Shown: one piece after another, positions 5,731-9,466 of the stretch | Numbering within the stretch: position 1 is the stretch's first letter | Layout: every line of letters begins with the position of its first letter | DNA from: Streptococcaceae bacterium | Lineage (GTDB): Bacteria; Bacillota; Bacilli; Lactobacillales; Streptococcaceae | NCBI GenBank assembly: GCA_009779335.1 | Contig: WREM01000029.1 | Span: 1-9,466, forward strand | Direction: 5' to 3' | Length of the DNA stretch: 9,466 nucleotides | Made by a program: the position numbers and the translations under genes | The notes under the pieces: model-generated | Database searches by the model: none | What the model saw: only the letters and a program-made list of their open reading frames with translations | What the model was told of the DNA's origin: nothing

Positions 5731-7245
5731 TTGGCAATTAATGCAAATGAAATCAGCTCGCTGATTAAACAACAAATTGAAAACTTTACACCAGATTTTG
5801 AAGTTGCTGAAACTGGTGTCGTTACCTATGTAGGTGACGGGATTGCTCGTGCCTATGGACTCGAAAATGCAATGAGTGGAGAACTACTTGAATTTTCAAA
5901 TGGTGTTCTAGGTATGGCACAAAATTTAGATGCCACAGACGTTGGTATCATCGTACTTGGTGATTTCCTCTCTATTCGTGAAGGGGACACTGTCAAACGT
6001 ACAGGTAAAATCATGGACATTCCAGTTGGGGAAGAATTGATTGGGCGTGTTGTAAATCCTTTGGGACAAGCTGTTGATGGAATGGGAGAAATCAATACTG
6101 GAAAAACTCGTCCCGTTGAATCAAAAGCACCCGGAGTTATGCAACGTCAATCTGTCTTTGAACCCCTTCAAACAGGATTGAAAGCCATAGATGCCCTTGT
6201 TCCTATTGGGCGTGGTCAACGTGAGCTTATCATCGGAGATCGTCAAACAGGGAAGACTTCGGTTGCCATTGATGCAATCCTTAACCAAAAAGGGCAAGAT
6301 ATGATTTGTATCTATGTCGCTATTGGTCAGAAAGAATCAACTGTTCGTACACAGGTTGAAACCTTGCGTAAGCTTGGGGCTATGGATTATACTATCGTCG
6401 TAACAGCTGCTGCTTCTCAACCTTCTCCACTCTTGTATATCGCACCTTATGCGGGTGCAGCTATGGGTGAAGAATTCATGTACAATGGAAAACACGTGCT
6501 TATCGTTTATGATGACTTATCTAAACAAGCCGTGGCTTACCGTGAACTTTCACTCTTGCTCAAACGCCCACCGGGTCGTGAAGCTTATCCGGGGGATGTC
6601 TTCTATCTCCATTCACGTTTACTAGAACGTGCGGCTAAACTTTCTGATGAAATGGGCGGTGGATCAATGACTGCATTGCCATTCATTGAAACACAAGCAG
6701 GAGACATCTCTGCTTATATCGCAACAAATGTTATCTCTATCACAGACGGACAAATCTTCCTTGAAAATGATCTTTTCTACTCAGGAGTCCGTCCAGCCAT
6801 TGATGCAGGATCATCTGTATCTCGTGTTGGGGGAGCGGCTCAAATCAAAGCCATGAAGAAGGTGGCAGGGACACTTCGTCTTGACCTTGCTTCATTCCGT
6901 GAATTAGAAGCCTTTACTCAATTTGGTTCTGATTTGGATGAAGCGACTCAAGCCAAGCTAAATCGTGGTCGTCGTACAGTAGAAGTATTAAAACAACCAC
7001 TACATCAACCTTTAGCAGTTGAAAAGCAAGTTCTGATTCTCTACGCATTGACACACGGTCATTTAGATGATGTGCCTGTTGCTGATATTCTTGACTTTGA
7101 AGAAAAAATGTTTGACTTCTTTGATGCCAACTATGCTAATCTTTTGAATGTCATTACTGAAACAAAAGATTTGCCTGAAGAAGCTGATTTGGATGAAGCC
7201 ATTAAAGCATTTAAGAAAACAACGAATTATGTTGAGAAAGATTAA
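5731..7245 (+). CDS. atpA: F-type ATP synthase subunit alpha
   Basis: This 504-residue protein forms the regulatory, non-catalytic nucleotide-binding part of the alpha3-beta3 hexamer. The N-terminal beta-barrel (about 25-95) precedes the nucleotide-binding domain with Walker A GDRQTGKT (169-176) and Walker B HVLIVYDD (255-262). The alpha/beta signature PAIDAGSSVS (355-364) is followed by R365 (SVSRVG), the arginine finger that reaches the catalytic site on beta. The C-terminal helical domain includes QFGSDLD and RGRRTVEVLKQP, both typical of alpha. Length is normal and no key residue is missing. The start is TTG, supported by a well-placed Shine-Dalgarno sequence and by alignment of the N-terminus with lactococcal proteins from memory. 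Codon use is more GC-rich than in the genes left of 3461. The 12-base gap to atpG contains the atpG ribosome binding site. Confidence 0.97.
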   Translation: MAINANEISSLIKQQIENFTPDFEVAETGVVTYVGDGIARAYGLENAMSGELLEFSNGVLGMAQNLDATDVGIIVLGDFLSIREGDTVKRTGKIMDIPVGEELIGRVVNPLGQAVDGMGEINTGKTRPVESKAPGVMQRQSVFEPLQTGLKAIDALVPIGRGQRELIIGDRQTGKTSVAIDAILNQKGQDMICIYVAIGQKESTVRTQVETLRKLGAMDYTIVVTAAASQPSPLLYIAPYAGAAMGEEFMYNGKHVLIVYDDLSKQAVAYRELSLLLKRPPGREAYPGDVFYLHSRLLERAAKLSDEMGGGSMTALPFIETQAGDISAYIATNVISITDGQIFLENDLFYSGVRPAIDAGSSVSRVGGAAQIKAMKKVAGTLRLDLASFRELEAFTQFGSDLDEATQAKLNRGRRTVEVLKQPLHQPLAVEKQVLILYALTHGHLDDVPVADILDFEEKMFDFFDANYANLLNVITETKDLPEEADLDEAIKAFKKTTNYVEKD

Positions 7246-7254
7246 GGGAGGTGA
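7246..7254 (+). promoter_or_regulatory. Very strong ribosome binding site of atpG
   Basis: GGGAGGTGA, complementary to nearly the whole anti-Shine-Dalgarno sequence, starts right after the atpA stop. It ends three bases before the ATG at 7258, with GGAGG six bases away. Confidence 0.8.
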
Positions 7255-7257
7255 CCT

Positions 7258-8133
7258 ATGGGAGCTTCACTTAATGAAATAAAAACAAAAATTGCATCAA
7301 CAGCAAAAACCAGTCAAATCACGGGTGCCATGCAAATGGTCTCTGCAGCTAAATTGCAAAAATCAGAGAAATTTGCCCGTACATTCCAGATCTATTCTGA
7401 GAAAGTACGCAAAATCACTACAGATTTGGTTTCTTCTGATCATGGACCATCCAATAATCCCATGATGATTAAACGAGAAGTGAAGAGAACAGGATACCTT
7501 GTCATCACATCTGATCGTGGACTTGTCGGAGGATATAACTCTAACATCTTAAAATCAGTTCTGAATATCATTAAGACAAAACACAGCAATGAATCCGAAT
7601 ATTGTATTCTTGCATTGGGTGGAACTGGAGCAGACTTTTTCCGAGCTCGTGGGATTAAAATCGCTTACGAACTTCGTGGGTTATCTGATAATCCAAGTTT
7701 TGGAGAAGTCAATGCTATTGTTAGAGAAGCGGTCAGTCAATATCAAAATGAAGAATTTGATGAGTTACTTGTCTGCTACAATCACCATGTCAATTCATTG
7801 ACAAGTGAGGTACGCATGGAAAAGATGCTTCCTATCTCATTTGACAATGAAGAAACACAAGTAGAGAAGTCATACGCTAGCTTTGAGTTAGAGCCTGATC
7901 GTGAAGCCATTCTTAATCAACTCTTGCCACAATATGCTGAAAGCATGATTTATGGTTCAATAGTTGATGCAAAGACAGCTGAACATGCAGCAGGAATGTC
8001 TGCCATGCGTACGGCTACTGATAATGCAAAAACGGTCATTAATGACCTCACTATCCAATATAACCGAGTACGTCAAGCCTCAATCACACAAGAAATTACA
8101 GAGATTGTCGCAGGGGCGTCTGCATTGGATTAA
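7258..8133 (+). CDS. atpG: F-type ATP synthase subunit gamma (central shaft)
   Basis: This 291-residue protein forms the rotating shaft. The N- and C-terminal helices would pair as the coiled coil inside the head: ITGAMQMVSAAKLQKS (21-36) at the start, and the gamma signature ITQEITEIVAGASA (276-289) near the end. The central Rossmann-like domain carries the conserved ITSDRGLVGGYNSN (83-96). Length is typical, with no insertion of the cyanobacterial or chloroplast redox type. The gene sits between atpA and atpD, as expected. Its ATG start and strong ribosome binding site contrast with the TTG starts of the two flanking genes. Confidence 0.96.
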   Translation: MGASLNEIKTKIASTAKTSQITGAMQMVSAAKLQKSEKFARTFQIYSEKVRKITTDLVSSDHGPSNNPMMIKREVKRTGYLVITSDRGLVGGYNSNILKSVLNIIKTKHSNESEYCILALGGTGADFFRARGIKIAYELRGLSDNPSFGEVNAIVREAVSQYQNEEFDELLVCYNHHVNSLTSEVRMEKMLPISFDNEETQVEKSYASFELEPDREAILNQLLPQYAESMIYGSIVDAKTAEHAAGMSAMRTATDNAKTVINDLTIQYNRVRQASITQEITEIVAGASALD

Positions 8134-8141
8134 TAAAAACG

Positions 8142-8147
8142 AGGAGG
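8142..8147 (+). promoter_or_regulatory. Ribosome binding site that sets the TTG start of atpD
   Basis: AGGAGG lies seven bases before TTG at 8155. The next in-frame ATG is at residue 62, inside the conserved beta-barrel region, so TTG is the start. This is the second non-ATG start in the operon. Confidence 0.85.
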
Positions 8148-8154
8148 AAAAAAT

Positions 8155-9466
8155 TTGAGTTCTGGTAAAATCACTCAGGTCATCGGCCCTGTCGTTGACG
8201 TAGAATTTGGCTCTGATGCCACATTACCTGAGATTAATAATGCCCTCATCGTCTATAAAGACGTTGACGGTCAAAAAACAAAAATTACTTTAGAAGTGGC
8301 TTTGGAACTTGGAGATGGTGCAGTCCGTACTATCTCTATGGACTCAACCGAAGGTTTGATACGTGGACTTGAAGTCCTTGATACAGGTAAACCTATAAAT
8401 GTTCCTGTTGGTAAAGCCACACTAGGACGTGTATTTAATGTCCTTGGAGATGCCATTGATGGAGGGGAAGCATTTGCTGAATCAGCAGAACGTGAACCTA
8501 TCCATAAAAAAGCACCGTCATTCGATGAGTTGTCAACAGCTAATGAAATCCTAGTTACAGGAATTAAGGTCATTGACTTGCTAGCCCCTTATCTTAAAGG
8601 TGGGAAAATCGGTCTTTTCGGTGGAGCAGGAGTTGGTAAAACAGTCCTTATCCAAGAATTGATTCACAATATCGCACAAGAACACGGGGGAATCTCTGTA
8701 TTTACTGGTGTTGGAGAGCGTACTCGTGAAGGGAATGACCTTTATTTTGAAATGAAGGAATCTGGCGTTATTGAGAAAACTGCCATGGTATTTGGACAAA
8801 TGAATGAACCACCCGGAGCACGTATGCGTGTTGCCCTTACTGGTTTGACGATTGCTGAGTATTTCCGTGATGTAGAAGGTCAAGATGTCTTGCTCTTTAT
8901 TGATAATATCTTCCGTTTCACTCAAGCAGGATCAGAAGTATCTGCCCTTTTGGGTCGTATGCCTTCTGCCGTTGGGTATCAACCTACACTTGCTACCGAA
9001 ATGGGTCAACTTCAAGAACGTATCACTTCAACCAAGAAAGGTTCAGTTACATCTATTCAAGCCATCTATGTCCCAGCCGATGACTATACTGACCCAGCTC
9101 CAGCCACAGCATTTGCTCACTTGGATGCTACAACCAACTTGGAACGTAAATTGACACAACAGGGGATTTATCCTGCCGTTGATCCATTGGCATCATCATC
9201 ACGTGCCCTCTCTCCTGAAATTGTCGGAGAAGAACACTATGAAACGGCTATGGAAGTCCAACGTGTCCTTCAACGTTATAAAGAATTGCAAGATATTATT
9301 GCTATTCTTGGGATGGATGAATTGTCAGATGACGAGAAAACACTGGTTAATCGTGCCCGTCGTATCCAATTCTTCCTTTCACAAAACTTTAACGTTGCTG
9401 AGACATTTACAGGGATTCCGGGATCTTATGTTCCTGTTGAAAAGACAGTGACTGATTTCCGTGCCA
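8155..9466 (+). CDS. atpD: F-type ATP synthase subunit beta, 3' end missing
   Basis: The first 437 codons of the catalytic subunit are present; about 30 residues lie beyond the right edge. The N-terminal barrel begins SSGKITQVIGPVVDVEF. Walker A is GGAGVGKT (156-163), with K162 and T163 for phosphate and Mg2+. The catalytic glutamate is E188 in GVGERTREGNDL, and Walker B is DVLLFIDN (244-251). The signature PAVDPLASSS spans 340-349. The regulatory DELSEED-type loop reads DELSDDE (388-394); it contacts gamma and epsilon. All catalytic residues are intact. The TTG start is supported by AGGAGG seven bases upstream and by the family N-terminus. It follows atpG after 21 bases. The epsilon gene atpC is expected next but is not in the window. 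Confidence 0.97.
   Translation, partial: MSSGKITQVIGPVVDVEFGSDATLPEINNALIVYKDVDGQKTKITLEVALELGDGAVRTISMDSTEGLIRGLEVLDTGKPINVPVGKATLGRVFNVLGDAIDGGEAFAESAEREPIHKKAPSFDELSTANEILVTGIKVIDLLAPYLKGGKIGLFGGAGVGKTVLIQELIHNIAQEHGGISVFTGVGERTREGNDLYFEMKESGVIEKTAMVFGQMNEPPGARMRVALTGLTIAEYFRDVEGQDVLLFIDNIFRFTQAGSEVSALLGRMPSAVGYQPTLATEMGQLQERITSTKKGSVTSIQAIYVPADDYTDPAPATAFAHLDATTNLERKLTQQGIYPAVDPLASSSRALSPEIVGEEHYETAMEVQRVLQRYKELQDIIAILGMDELSDDEKTLVNRARRIQFFLSQNFNVAETFTGIPGSYVPVEKTVTDFRA

Noticed and set aside
8271..8925. Two minus-strand open frames over atpD
   Set aside because: They are antisense to the catalytic beta subunit, with low-complexity Ser/Pro-rich translations and no family resemblance.
8885..9451. 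Plus-strand frames inside atpD, including one with four consecutive His
   Set aside because: The His run comes from the conserved Ser codons of the DPLASSS motif read in another frame; the beta subunit frame is clearly the real one.
1..9466. CRISPR arrays, tRNA or rRNA genes, insertion sequences
   Set aside because: I saw no regularly spaced repeats, no cloverleaf-type or rRNA-like segments, no transposase motifs and no terminal inverted repeats.

Overview
The window looks like chromosomal DNA of a low-GC Gram-positive of the Lactobacillales, most likely Lactococcus or a close relative. The F-type ATP synthase operon has the order c-a-b-delta-alpha-gamma-beta with no atpI in front, which is the streptococcal/lactococcal arrangement. 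The alpha and beta subunits look very close to lactococcal proteins as I remember them. The species cannot be fixed without a database search.

Left third (1-3461): three tightly spaced plus-strand genes that are very AT-rich and look accessory. The first is cut by the left edge and encodes a multi-pass FtsX-like permease resembling the bacteriocin-associated integral membrane (DUF1430-type) family. The second encodes a soluble 300-residue protein with a BtrH/C39-like cysteine-hydrolase or acyltransferase pattern (C3, H109, D125). The third encodes a membrane-embedded M50 (site-2-protease-type) metalloprotease. Together they look like the distal part of a bacteriocin or modified-peptide maturation, export and immunity locus. 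No precursor peptide, radical SAM enzyme or ABC ATPase is visible, so those would have to lie upstream of the window. The run ends in a 34-nt perfect palindrome that holds the stop codon of the protease gene and probably acts as its terminator.

Intergenic control region (3462-3677): a near-consensus sigma-A promoter (TTGACT, 17-nt spacer, TATAAT) drives the ATP synthase operon. Just after the predicted transcription start lies an inverted repeat that resembles a Rex (NADH/NAD+ sensor) operator. Two further TTGTGAA half-sites sit upstream inside a repeated 12-mer.

Right two thirds (3678-9466): atpE, atpB, atpF, atpH, atpA, atpG and the first 437 codons of atpD, all on the plus strand with gaps of 8-46 nt and Shine-Dalgarno sequences. 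They encode the membrane sector (c, a, b), the stalk (delta, gamma) and the catalytic head (alpha, beta) of the F1Fo H+-ATP synthase. In fermenting lactic acid bacteria this enzyme mostly hydrolyses ATP to pump protons out. atpA and atpD both start with TTG. The end of atpD and the expected atpC lie beyond the right edge.
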